From NCBI RefSeq assembly GCF_000315625.1, contig NW_005434451.1:1-41745 (forward strand): a stretch of 41,745 nucleotides of DNA, given 5' to 3'. The notes under the pieces are model-generated. The model saw only the letters and a program-made list of their open reading frames with translations, ran no database searches and had not been told where the DNA came from. Shown piece after piece: positions 9,001 through 19,874 of the stretch. The translations under genes were made by a program, and so were the position numbers. Numbering within the stretch: position 1 is the stretch's first letter; each line of letters opens with the position of its first letter. Origin of the DNA: Guillardia theta CCMP2712 (Eukaryota; Cryptophyceae; Pyrenomonadales; Geminigeraceae).

Positions 9001-9354
9001 TAGCTAGTGTATAGAGTGGCCCGTCGGGTCCCCGATGGATGCCGCAGTGCTGTGCTCGGAGTCGGGATATGCCGGTCAGTTATTTTACGCCGGGGGCCGA
9101 GGGTCCGATCGGAAGTCGGAAGGGTTTCACAGCACTTTCAAAATGAACCGAAAGTGTACCGTAAGTATACAAAAACAGTTTTAAGACTTGAAATTGATTT
9201 CAATAAGTGTACCGAAGATTTTCAGTTCTGATGATTGAAATTTAATTTACTTAAAATAAAATTCTGTTTTTTTTATTTAATTTGGAGGTACCGAAAGTGA
9301 TTCAGCATAGCATAAAATGATTTATTTTAGTTCAAAAGCTCCACTTTTAGGACC
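9001..9354. other. GC-rich then AT-rich non-coding DNA
   Basis: A GC-rich part (about 9000-9130) gives way to AT-rich sequence with the phrase GTACCGAAAGTG or GTACCGAAGAT recurring near 9155, 9210 and 9287. No coding exon is supported. Confidence 0.5.
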
Positions 9355-10075
9355 CTACCACACACCTCCCCCAACTTGTGCACTTCCGAGTCACGTAGTC
9401 ATCGAGTTACATCTGTGAAGATGACCCCTCCTCTTGCGCCACCTGTTGAGGGTATGGATCAGGGTACGGACCCCCCTACCCTCTGAGTCCCGTTGCTTGC
9501 TAAATGGAACACCCACCCACCCACCATCGCTCCTGCCGAATTTCGTACACCCTCGGCTTGGTACATAACCTGCAAAAAGATTACTACCCTACCATTTATC
9601 GGAGCTTCAATAACCCCACCCCCTTTTGCAATTATCTAATACCGGAACAAAGTATGGTAGGGGTATATACCCTGCTAATCAAGTTGACAATGCCTAATGT
9701 TCACTTTTGTCCATCCACCCCTACCATCTAGTCGAATCAGATATCCTATTCCGTACCTGACTTGCCAGTACCCCATGCTTCCGCAAGAGTCGCAGAGTGA
9801 TATCTAGAGGTAGGGTACCTGTTGGAATCCCGAGAATGCCGAGTCGTCGTCTTTCCTCAACATCTTTTTTGAAAACTGTACCACTACCCCTCCATTGAAG
9901 CCCAGTCCTTGATATGGAATGATATCTACCCCTATCAACAGAGATACAAACACATCAATGGGGGGTACATATCCGTGAAATTGAATCACCCACCGTACCA
10001 GAAGAGAGCCATGGATCACGCACCCCCTACCCCCTCCTCAATCATCCGAGCACCTTTCTCTGGTATTTCACTACG
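9355..10075. repeat. CCCCTACC-rich non-coding block (copy 1)
   Basis: The plus strand is studded with short C-runs such as CCCCTACC, CCACCC and ACCCCCTACCCC set in AT-rich sequence. The same style recurs at 25365-25715, reversed at 26325-26665, and at 37300-38110, but nowhere in genes. The short open frames here look accidental. Confidence 0.7.
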
Positions 10076-10173
10076 TGGACCCAACACGCTCTTCCTGTTC
10101 CACGTTCCGTCGCTCCCCTTGACCCTGAGCAGCCTTGTTGATCGCATCATCGCGCCTTCCTCCTTCTAGCGTC

Positions 10174-11061
10174 ATGCAAGTCTGCTCCCTCCCTCTTCTT
10201 CCCTCCCTGCTGCCACTTGCTGCAGAACTTAAACCTATGAGTATTGCGGACCAACAGCTCTCGGCGATCCAAAATCAAATATCGCAGCTCCAAGCTCAAA
10301 GCTCTGTTCAATTCCTCCAGTCACAGCTGCTACAGCAGGAAAAATGCTCACCTTCACCATGCTCATCCGTTCAAGAGGAAAACTCAGACCCTATAGCTGA
10401 AGCGATCAAGACCTTGAACTCTAGGCCCAATCGATCATCGAGGGAACATAAGAAGTTGACCTTAGCAGAGAAACTTGAAATCATTCGATGCCACGAGACA
10501 AAAATTTTCTCTCAGACGCGCCTGGCTGAGCGTTACGGCAAGAGCAGATCTGCCATATCAAAGCTTTTGCAGCCGGACAATGTGCGAAAGTTGAAAGAGC
10601 TTGCTGGTGCTGGAGTCACGACCAAGATGAAAAGATGCTCCTCGGCCCACCACCCTGAGTTGGAGAGAAAAGTGCACGAGTTTTTCAAGACAGTTGGGCG
10701 TAATGATCCCGCCTGGAGGTTCAAGTTGTGTATGTTCGCTGAAAAGACAGCGATCAATCTGGGAATATCTGGTTTCAAGGCCAATCCTGGATGGTGCTTC
10801 AGATTCCTTCAACGACACGGCTTTGTTTCATCTACAGAAACGCCGGAGGACTGTATGACAGAGAGTTTGGTGAAGCAGGAGGTGGAATCTCAAACCAGCA
10901 CGCCAGATATGGGAGGAGAGTTCAGCGCATTCCAAACCGTGAGGAGCATAGCCCCTCCCAACCTCATCAACTTGAACGCTGGAAACGCTGAGTTGCCGTT
11001 GCTTCCAAGCCTGTCGGCTATACTTCCATTGGTTCTGAATATGCAAAGAAGAATCTCATAG
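10174..11061 (+). CDS. CENP-B/Psq-type DNA-binding protein
   Basis: The frame is open to a TAA at 11061. The first ATG is at 10174; a second at 10237 (MSIADQQ) may be the true start, because the DNA between them is a pyrimidine tract ending in CAG, like a splice acceptor. A Gln-rich helix (about residues 25-65) precedes a Psq-type helix-turn-helix (KLTLAEKLEIIRCHETKIFS, RLAERYGKSRSAISKLL). A second Tc5/CENP-B-type domain follows (LERKVHEFFK, AWRFKLCMFAEKTAINLGIS, WCFRFLQRHGF). These two domains in this order form the CENP-B/Jerky/Tigger DNA-binding module. The DDE transposase domain that would follow in a pogo/Tigger element is absent, and the protein ends in a short unremarkable tail. It may be a domesticated transposase remnant or a transcription factor. 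Confidence 0.82.
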   Translation: MQVCSLPLLPSLLPLAAELKPMSIADQQLSAIQNQISQLQAQSSVQFLQSQLLQQEKCSPSPCSSVQEENSDPIAEAIKTLNSRPNRSSREHKKLTLAEKLEIIRCHETKIFSQTRLAERYGKSRSAISKLLQPDNVRKLKELAGAGVTTKMKRCSSAHHPELERKVHEFFKTVGRNDPAWRFKLCMFAEKTAINLGISGFKANPGWCFRFLQRHGFVSSTETPEDCMTESLVKQEVESQTSTPDMGGEFSAFQTVRSIAPPNLINLNAGNAELPLLPSLSAILPLVLNMQRRIS

Positions 11062-12199
11062 ACGCGGATACATAACGCGAAAATTTAATTGAGATTGTGC
11101 TATATGTACATCTAAGAACATGAAGTGAATTTAACACTTTCAATCATCACAAATTTCAGTAAAATTGCTTTGCTACTAGATAGTTGTCTATGTAAGAGCG
11201 TCTGCCAACTTCCAACTTGCAATTTGTCAATGGAATTCAGCCTAAGCTCTTTTCAGCTCCTCTGCCAGGCTATCTCTTCGTCGCCCCCCTTCCCCCTCGT
11301 TCCCCTCTACCTCTTCGCCTGCCTCTACATCCTCGTCTCACCTCCTTCCCATTTTAGCCCTTCTCCCTTCCCTCCTCCTCCCTCTCCCCTCCAGGTCTCT
11401 CTGTTCCCAGCTCATAGTCATGTGATTTTCCACTCCAACTCTCCTTCCCTTAATTCCACGCCCCTATCCCATGCTACCCCATCATCCTCCGCTAACCTCA
11501 TGCTGCCCCATCCTGCTTCCTCTCTCTCACTGTTTTCCTGGCTCACTCGCCATCTACATGCGCTCTTGCTCAGAGTCGCGGCCTTTCTCTCCTTTCCTCT
11601 CAGTGAGTCAGTAAAGGCTGTTCCTCATACAGCACCAGCCACTACCCCCCTGCCGAAGAAAAAAGTATCCCAGGTGGTGGGGGGGGGTAGCTGCAGAGGG
11701 CGGGAGCGCATGCATTAATTAGAGGAATGGATCAAGGCGGGAAGAGGGGAGGGGAAATGAGAGAGAAGGGAGGCGGACGAGGTGGATGACGACACATGAG
11801 TGTATGAGGGAGGCATAGACGTTGCAGGCGTTCAGAGTTCTCACTGGTAGAAGGAAAGAGATCAGGAATGTTGGGAAGCAAGAATCAAAGGCCCTGTTCT
11901 AAATGCGAGACAAAGGGCTAGGATCACATATGTTGTTGTGTCGTTGAATACTTGTCTGGCTAGTTGTCTTCTCATCCTTACGTGATAAAGTTTTCACAAA
12001 CCTCAAATGAGCAGGCAGGCTGAAAGGATTGACCAATATGTCGAGAAGTGAAACAAAGGATTAGTTTAAGCGAGAAGATGGAAAAAGCACTTATGCCCTC
12101 ATCTTGATAAGGAGACTATTGTATTTGTGTAGGATGTTTCAGACCATGTTGTATTTATGTATGTTGTTTCAGATCCAGCGGTATTCTTGTGTGTGATCT
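11062..12199. other. Intergenic region, CT-rich
   Basis: A strongly pyrimidine-rich segment (11270-11560) and a poly-G run near 11680 give long open frames by composition only. AT-richer DNA before 12200 probably holds the promoter of the nucleoporin gene. TGTATTT/TTGTTTCAGA phrases repeat near 12120-12180. Confidence 0.5.
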
Positions 12200-15100
12200 A
12201 TGATTTTGCATCAGCAGGTTTCCATGGACGCTTCTTGGAGCACGCCTGCATCGTCAGGAATCCGCGTTCCGCGTGCAGACGCGTCAATGTCAGTGGATTT
12301 GGGCACGCCGTATCATAGCTGGCGCGAGGGACAGGAAGCAGATTTGACGTACAGGATCATGAGCAAATCTCCCGCATATTCCCCGTTTCACACCAAAGAC
12401 AATGTGACCGGTATGGAGGAGGATAAAGAGCATCAGGAAGTAGGGGATCAGGCGGCAGATTACTTGGAGGAGGATTGGATGCATCCAGTCGCGGACCTGT
12501 ACAAGTCCACCGCACGAGATCTTGATGCTACCGAGAATCCTTTGCAGGTTGCCCAGCCATTGTCAGAGTTTGTCATGCAGGCGCTCGACTTCCACCTGGC
12601 GCAGATGGAGGGCAAAGACTCCTTGTATTCAGCCATCGGTCGCCTGTTTCTGCTTCTCCACTTCCTCTTCTATGACACGGCAGGATCGTCCTACCTATGG
12701 CCACTTTCGCCTCTGAGAAATGTGCAAACGAAGGCAGCGGGGTTTTCCGAACTTGAGTCAATGCTTTACCCACCATCGTCAATGATCATCGCAGGTGCGT
12801 CAGGAAAAGGATTGAGGAGTTGAGGGTCTTATGAAGAGACATTTGTCGTGACTCTGCTTTTGGTCAGATGACGACAGTTTCGATCCTGCTCTCTGCCACC
12901 TCCGGAGGATTTTGTTCTGGCTCGAAAGCGACTGTGTTGGGATCAAAGAGCTAGAGGAGCAGCTGGATCAGTGGTTTCGTGGGATCAGCGGCATGCGGTC
13001 GGACTCAAAGAAGCTTGAGTTCTCAGAAGAGCTTCTCACCCTTCAGGGCTGCTCCTCTCAATCGGCGCTAATCAGCATGACGTCCATGAGTGAGAATGTT
13101 GCGAGACCACCTGGCCATGACTGAGCTTCTTCTTAGTATTCTGGCACATACGGCGGGGCGAGCTTGTGATGGCACAGGAGAGATGTCGGAAATGCTCCGG
13201 CACCACCGACGCGTACAAGGAGGCAAGTTTGTGAAGTTTGTGCCTGGGCCTTTTGTCCGAAAAATGATCGCGATTATTCAGGGAGGAAAGTTATGGTGGA
13301 AGGCTGCGATGCTCGAGCCATCGGTTTTTTACTTTGAGCCGTCCCAGGTTTACTTTCTCGCTTTGTTTGGCCGACCTCATTGATGCCAATAGATGGCATG
13401 TATGCGAAACTCAAAATATGCCGAATGGCATCAAATCAAATCGTTGGATGACTGCGAAGAGGGATCCATTCAGGTCATAATTCTTGCTTTTTGTTACCTT
13501 CCTGTATGTTGTTTCTTCATCTTCGCATAAATTTCCAAATTCATGTTTGCCTCCCTTTGCTGTTCGGATGACTTGGTCGCAGAGTCTCCAGAACGCTTCA
13601 CAATTTGGCAACGAAAAGATTTCGCCGCAAGCATGGAAACGCTTCAGGAGTGTGTGCCAATCCAAATATCGATCGCTTGCTGTACAAGAGCAACAGGTAA
13701 AGAAACAGCAGAACCTTGATGTTTGTTGTTCATCCTTGTCGTTGCTTGCAGATACGAAGGTCCAAGGACAAGTCGGAATTCATGCTGCATGCGCACGATC
13801 GAGCAATCTTTGCTGTAATGGCTGGAGTTTGGCCTGGGCTGCAGACAGACTTACATGACGGTATGGGAGGGAGAGAGAGAGATGACATGAGACAAGAGCT
13901 ACGAGAAGCCAAGGTGCTTTCAGCAACCTCCCTGCACGGCCAAGCCCTAATCAAAACGACAGATCCTAAGCCGATGGGAGGATGAGCTGTGGTTTGACTT
14001 GCGAAGAATATTTGTTGAACAGGTCAAGAATTCGATCGATTGCTAACGAATTGAATGACGGGGACTCACTGCAGACAAGGAAGCTGCTGGAAGAAGATCA
14101 CAGTGAGTCGATCATGCGGCAGGTCTAGTGGCTCTAGATGTTTGTGCATCATCTTACTCTCAAGGCAGATAAGCGATGCGGTCAGGCAGGCGGGCAATGT
14201 GTCGCAAGAGTACGACGAGTTTGTTTCGCGGACGAGAGAAGGGGACAAACGACATAAGCTGGTCAACACAATCGCTGAGATTCAAAGACAAGTCATCGCC
14301 CTCGATCTTCACGGTCTCTTTGCCGAGCTCGACAAGTTGACAGCGTTGGAATCTCTGGAGCGGCGATCACAGGAAGGCACGTCAAGCTCGCAGATGACAA
14401 GCTTGGCTGCTCATCTCGCCGTCTACTTCAAGACAATGCTCTTCATCCAAGGAGGGCAAACCTTGTCGTCCAAGGGCGCAGATCCTGAGAAAGCCTCATG
14501 GCATGCGGAGCTTGTTGATGTTCTACGAAAGATCGACCTGGTTGGTGGATTTTGATTTGGCTTCATCTGCATGTTCTTAGGTTTTATGGTCTAATGTTGT
14601 CTGCTCAACAGATATTGGAGCGGCACGTGGAAATGCTCATTGCTTGTCAAAGCTGGCAAGAAGTACCTTTGATTCTTTCCGTCACGCTAAACCATCTGGT
14701 AAGAGGAGAATAACAAGAGATGGCTTGCTGAGACGCCTCGCAGGTGTTCCCATGCCGTGCTAGGCCATTTGCAGAAGCATTCAATCGGGTGGTCCAACAA
14801 ATGGCGCAAGAGAATGAAGCCAGAGTTGAGCGCCTGAGCATTCTGGTAGACTTGCTCGACTCTCTGTAATACTCTTATTACTTTGTCAGTTTTTGACCTC
14901 AGTAGAACAAAACGTCTCAGATTCTTCGGTGACAGATGCTGCCACTGTTGACGTTGGAAAATTGATTCGATTTAACAGTCAAGAAGAGATCTAATCAAGC
15001 AGATGGAGTTTTGGTTGGGGAGCGAAAGACTGAAGAAGACTGGAGAGGTGACTTTCTTGTGCTGGCTGTCTTGTGCTCTGAACTATCCAATATGTCTCGT

Positions 15101-17445
15101 CTACCTGTTTTTTTCCTTGTACTCCGAGGTTGAGTGTTTGCTCCTAGGAAGTAGCCGGCCAACTTGAAACTGGTTTGGGCCTCGACGTTGGTGAGAGGCT
15201 GAAAGAGATCTTTCTGCACACAAAGCAAAGTTTCCAAGCGATACACAAGGTGCTGTCGTGGCAGCTCGGGAAGTTTTCTGAACATGGTGGGACATGCCAG
15301 GCGCACGCATTCTTGTTGTCCTACTTTGCCGCAGAGAAGGAGATTGAAGGTTTCGAGGTAGTGCCGACTCGACTGCTGGGCCCTAATACCCACCTGCCAG
15401 GTTCGTCTATTGTCGTCAAGCTGATCGAGCTTGTGGCACCGAGAGAGACTGGGGACGCCACTGACGTGACAGAAGAGCTTGAAGTGATCACGCCTGACAA
15501 TCGATGCAGTATGGACACTTCGGATCTCAAGAGTTTGAAAACTGCAAAGCACAGGCAATTCGAGGGCTTGTTTTGTGTGGCGTGACCGTTTTGTCAGCTT
15601 GTTTCCAACTTCAATCTCCTTGCCGACTACGAGGAAAAAGTTCTCAAGGAAGCCTTTGCGGAGAAGGAGGCAGGAGATAGTTTGCTCTTCGAGTACGAGA
15701 GAGAGCGGTCAAGGAGGACGCAACATGCCTTCTACGTGTATGTGCTCCCGAGCTTTTCGATTCTATTGAGCTTGTTTGCTGCAGTGAAGAGCTGGGAAGG
15801 GAAGTGGCCGCCTGCCTCCCGCGAGGATCCAGTGACTAACCTCTTTCTCCCCGAGCACCTCTGATGCACGCGTGGACAGATCTTGACGTGAGCATCGCAC
15901 ATTCAAGCTTCTCAGCGCGACAGACACAAGTGGCGAGTCACTCGCCTCTCGTAAGAGCAGCCGGCTTGTACTCGAGCTCCTTCCGAAAGGTCTCGATGCG
16001 CAAGAGCGAGTGGCGTGGGAGTGACGTGGAAGAAGTTGCATGAGGTGCTGTCAAGGGTGAAGGAGCAATCCAAAGACATCAGTACCCTGTTTTTCTACGT
16101 CAAGCAGGTGCCTCCTCCTCCTCCTGCCTCCCCTCCCCCCCGTCTCCCCCTCCTACTGTCTTGTCCTCCCCTCCCTCAAAGGCAAATGACTTTTGAGTAG
16201 CTCGCGCGGCTTTGCGTTTGGAGTGCGCTGTCAGACATCTTTGATCAAGAGATCGGGAGGTGACATGGATCAACGACAGTGAGGCCTCTGACTCGCTCGC
16301 AGCTTGCGCTTGTGGGAGTCGAGTCGTGATCGCTTATCACATGTATGAGGAGGACACGCCTGAGGGCGAACGTGGGGGGAAGAGGAAGAAAGCAGGGAGG
16401 GAGAGGGGGAAGTAGACTAATGATGATGTTGAACAGCGAGAGGTGGAGCGGCTCGATTCGTATGCCTTCGTTCATATGTACAGGTGGAGTTACATGCATG
16501 TCAAGCGAATTCTCAAGATCATCTCGCAGGATTCTTGTTGTGTTGCACTTGCGCCCTGTGTGGACCCAACTGGACGCAATCACGACCAGCGACGAGAAGG
16601 TGTGTCTTGTGTGTGGTTGAATCTCATCGGACTTCACCATTGTCATCTATTCTCACCATGTCTTCTTCGACCGCATTCTCATGGCTTGTCGTCCTCAGGC
16701 GCTGCCTACTTTCAACGAAGTCTTGCAGCCTTTGGTCAACAAGTAGCTGCTCTCGCTTGCCTTGTCTTGCCGCTCTTAACACCGCAGCAGGTTGATCGGG
16801 TATCAAGTGAATGACGAAGGTCTCATCGTCAGCCCGTGGTGAGTCCAACACGAGAGCCTCTCGCTATGACGGGCCGGCAGGTCAAGCTCCTACGTCAAGA
16901 TCTGCGGCCTTCTCAGCCAAGTTCGGCGACAGAACGGCCTTGACGATTCAAGGTAGGAGAAGTAGAAGAGCATTGTCTTGAAGTCCCGCTTTCCAGTCTC
17001 TCACTCTCATCAGATGGAATGCCCTCTGCCTGGGGTTGGCAAATGTCATCGCATCCGAAACTACCGAAGTTTACAAGTGAGAACCCGACTGTGCTTGTCA
17101 GGGTCTTGCCTTTCCTTGCCTTGCCTTGCCTTGCCTTGCCTTTCCTTGCCTTGCCTTGCCTTGCCTTGCCTTGCCTTGCCTTGCCTTGCCTTGCCCTTTT
17201 TGTCTTGTTCTAGCATTTCTGGTAGTTGTGTTCTATGTCCTTTCATTTGGTTGTGCTTTGCTCATGTTCTCTTGTGTTTTTGTGCCTTGTCATGTTTTTG
17301 TCTTTGTGTTGCTTGTATTCGCCCTGCTCGTCTGTTCGCCTCATCTGATTGCGACGGCAGGGACTTGGCAGATGGCTGTCTCGATGCTCTTCTGCGAAAC
17401 GACTGGGCGCTGGCGTCCCTCAATCTCTGGTGTAGCAACGAATGA
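12200..17445 (+). CDS. Nup107/Nup84-like nucleoporin, about 25 exons
   Basis: Phase-consistent exons: 12200-12794, 12868-13089, 13137-13222, 13282-13323, 13393-13473, 13583-13696, 13752-13913, 13963-14022, 14075-14122, 14169-14540, 14612-14698, 14744-14845, 14890-14928, 15003-15047 and from 15148 on. Later exons (about 15598-15737, 15785-15831, 16036-16107, 16201-16259, 16304-16341, 16435-17445 in pieces) are less certain. Family patterns in order are IFWHIRRGELVMAQERCRKC, WWKAAMLEP, RAIFAVMAG, a WEDELW motif, IAEIQRQVIALDLHGLFAEL and a C-terminal LANVIASETTEVYKDLADG. These match the Nup107 alpha-solenoid. Nup107 is a scaffold of the Y-complex of the nuclear pore. The intron after 13222 appears to be GC-AG. 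The ATG at 12224 is an alternative start. The joins between 15350 and 16000 could not be settled. Confidence 0.8.
17105..17196. repeat. Pentanucleotide (CCTTG)n tract in the last intron of the Nup107-like gene
   Basis: About 18 units of CCTTG/TTGCC, with two CTTTC interruptions, lie in the intron between the VYK and DLADG exons. They make open frames on both strands by composition. Confidence 0.9.
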
Positions 17446-17620
17446 AGGCAGTCTGAGACGTCTATCTGAATACATCCCGCCGCTGAATCTCCCTTGGTGC
17501 TTGATTTGAGCAGAGCTGATTGCTAGTTTATCGTTCATCTTCAATGTCAGTCCCTTGATTGTCAGCACGATTGCTCTCAGGATTTGTGCACTTCTCAGCT
17601 TCTTACTCATTCTCAGATAC

Positions 17621-19805
17621 TTACTCATTCTCAGCCTCTTCCTCATTCTCAGCTTCTTCCTCATCCTCGGCTTCTTCCTTCTTCTCAGCTTCTTCCTCAT
17701 TCTCAGCTTCTTCCTCATTCTCAGCTGCTGTGATATTATCACCATCCTCTTCATGTTCAGCTTCTTCGTTATCAGCCTCCCCTCCAAGGATTCTGCCGTC
17801 GACTGCGTGTCTGTCGTCTGCTGACTCTTTCTCTGTTGTCTCCTCCTGCTCACTTGCTTGGGCAGCGTCTGTGAGCACTTTCAGCGTTCGAGCAGAGAGT
17901 TCGTGGGAGGGACCGGAGGGTTTACTGGGATCGGCAGGCTGTTTCTCTTTGCCTTTCTTCATCTCCTTGAGCGCTTGTAGTCCCTTGGCACTTGTCAGGG
18001 TCCCCTCAAGGGTTCTTGTACCTCTACCTCTTTAAACCGCTTCGCTTGTGCTCGACTTGTTCTCCGAATCTCATGCCAACTCACACGAGCAGCAACGACT
18101 TCTTCATCACCTTGCTCTTCACCTTGGTCGGTTTCTCCACCACCGGGTAAATGATGTTCTGCGTGTATAAGTCAAGGGCATGCTCGAAGTCAGCTGTGCT
18201 TTCCTTGATGTTCAGATCCCTCGCCCACTGGGTAGGCGTCAGGTTTGCGTCATCTGCTCGAAGTGTCAGGGGTCGAAGGTCAGGCAAGCGTCACCTCGAA
18301 GGTTCTTCTTGGCTTGGTGGTTGACCAAAGAGATCACTACCTCCTCGTGCCCTCCTCGCGCGTCAGACGGACAAGATAGTCAACTGCCTTCACCTTTCTT
18401 GGCGGCCCAATGCAAGGGAGTCTCATTCATCGATCCTTGCTGTGCCAACATGAGCCCTCACTCCCTCCCTCCCTCCCTCCCTCCCTCCCTCCCTNNNNNN
18501 NNNNNNNNNNNNNNNNNNNNNNNNNNNNNNNNNNNNNNNNNNNNNNNNNNNNNNNNNNNNNNNNNNNNNNNNNNNNNNNNNNNNNNNNNNNNNNCCTCCC
18601 TCCCTCCCTCCCTCCCTCCCTCCCTCCCTCCCTCCCTCCCTCCCTCCCTCCCTCCCTCCCTCCCTCCCTCCCTCCCTCACTTTCTCATTCCCTCGCCTCG
18701 CCTGTACCTTGTTGATGTCGCATGAGCAGTTTATGAGCTCTTCCACCACGGCGACGTGACCTGCCAGTCGCGTCGTGAGGGCGCTCTGCGTTCTCTGCTT
18801 GACTACCTCGCTTGGCTGCAAGGAGCAGCGGCGTGTCACCGTAGTTGTCGACCGCGTCCAGGTTAACTTTCCTGGCGCTGAGGGCTCGAACCACTTGAGC
18901 CTTCAACAACGTCACTTGCCCCGCCAGTCTGTCGCTGCTTCACCTCTCCTTCCATCGCCGCCATGTGCAAGGCCGTACGGCCGTCAAAATCTCGAACCCT
19001 CACCTGCCGTGTCTTTAAGACAAGCGACAAGCCACCTTCTGCTCCCTCGCCTTCGCCGAATTCTCCAGCAGCAGCAGCGCGATCTCGATCTCGTGCTTGT
19101 GTATCGCCCACATGAGGGGGGTCCAACTACCAGCGAGGCTGAGCAGAGCAGACGAAAGAGTCGCATCACCCCATGTCATCGACCGCGTTGATGTCGCGCT
19201 TCGACTCGCTGACGCCCGCGAGGATGGAGGAAATCTGCGAGCTCTTAGATCCCCTCCCTCGCTTCCGCTCACTCGCCCGCCCCAGGTCTCCTCGAGCTGC
19301 CAGCGTGTGAATCAAATCGTGCCTGCCATATCAAGGTCACCCAAATTTATCCCATTCTATCTCCTCCCTCGCCTACAAAACTACAAACCACCACCTCTAC
19401 CTTCACCTCTGCCTCTACCTTTACCTCTACCTCTACCTTCACCTCGACCTCGACCTCGACCTCTGCCTCGACCTCGACCTCGGCCTCGACCTCTACTTCC
19501 AACTCCTTTTCTCTTCCTCTTCCTCTTCCTCTTCTCTCTCGCAATCATTATCATCATCATCATCACAACCACAACCACTATCTCCATCATTGCCATGTTC
19601 ATACCGGAAAGCATCAAACTGTTCTGTGCGGGGCTCCACCGTCCGGCTACCTCCCTGGGAAACTTCACAACGAGAGGAGGTAGAGGAACGGTATCACAGC
19701 AGTCTTGTCAAGCATTTCCGCACTCATGTTAGAGAGGAATTTCGTCCAATCTTCTTCGTCTGCAAGCATCCAACATCAATCACCTAACATCATCAACTCA
19801 TACAT
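17621..19805 (-). CDS. Ankyrin-repeat protein with acidic C-terminal tail, split by an assembly gap in an intron
   Basis: Exons supported by matching phases (minus strand) are 19805-19784, 19759-19690, 19126-19036, 19003-18944, about 18912-18807, 18760-18708, 18439-18394, 18351-18295, 18253-18085 and 17990-17621. At least one more lies near 19237-19170. Ankyrin helices are clear: INAVDDMGWTPLMWAIHKHE, VRVRDFDGRTALHMAAMEG, VNLDAVDNYGDTPLLLAAKR with GHVAVVEELI, NETPLHWAAKKG, and HEEVVISLVNHQAKKNL with ANLTPTQWARDLN. The final exon encodes a Lys-rich segment and a repeated (ENEEEAE) acidic tail ending in TAA at 17621. The N-terminus (EDWTKFLSNMSAEML) was assigned by a weak ATG. The joins at 19690/19237 and 18944/18912 are unresolved. 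Ankyrin repeats bind proteins; the partner is unknown. Confidence 0.75.
18456..18676. repeat. (CCCT)n microsatellite interrupted by the gap
   Basis: Tetranucleotide repeat of at least 30 visible units on the two sides of the N run, in an intron of the ankyrin gene. Confidence 0.95.
18495..18594. other. Assembly gap of 100 N
   Basis: One hundred N lie within a (CCCT)n tract that spans about 18456-18676. The gap falls inside the ankyrin-gene intron 18440-18707, so no coding sequence need be lost. The fixed size suggests a gap of unknown true length. Confidence 0.98.
19375..19530. repeat. Degenerate hexanucleotide repeat (CTCTAC/CTCGAC)n
   Basis: An array of CCTCTAC, CCTCGAC and CTTCC variants in the large 5' intron of the ankyrin gene. 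It explains the long Arg/Gly and Glu/Val frames on the minus strand there. Confidence 0.8.
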
Positions 19806-19874
19806 CACTCGCTCTTGAGTTTTCAAAGGCAATCTGGCGTTCACGTTCTTTTTCTTCTTTCTGTAAGCAGAGGC

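Noticed and set aside
11125-11718. 197-codon plus-strand frame
   Set aside because: Low-complexity pyrimidine-rich sequence ending near a poly-G run; no conserved pattern.
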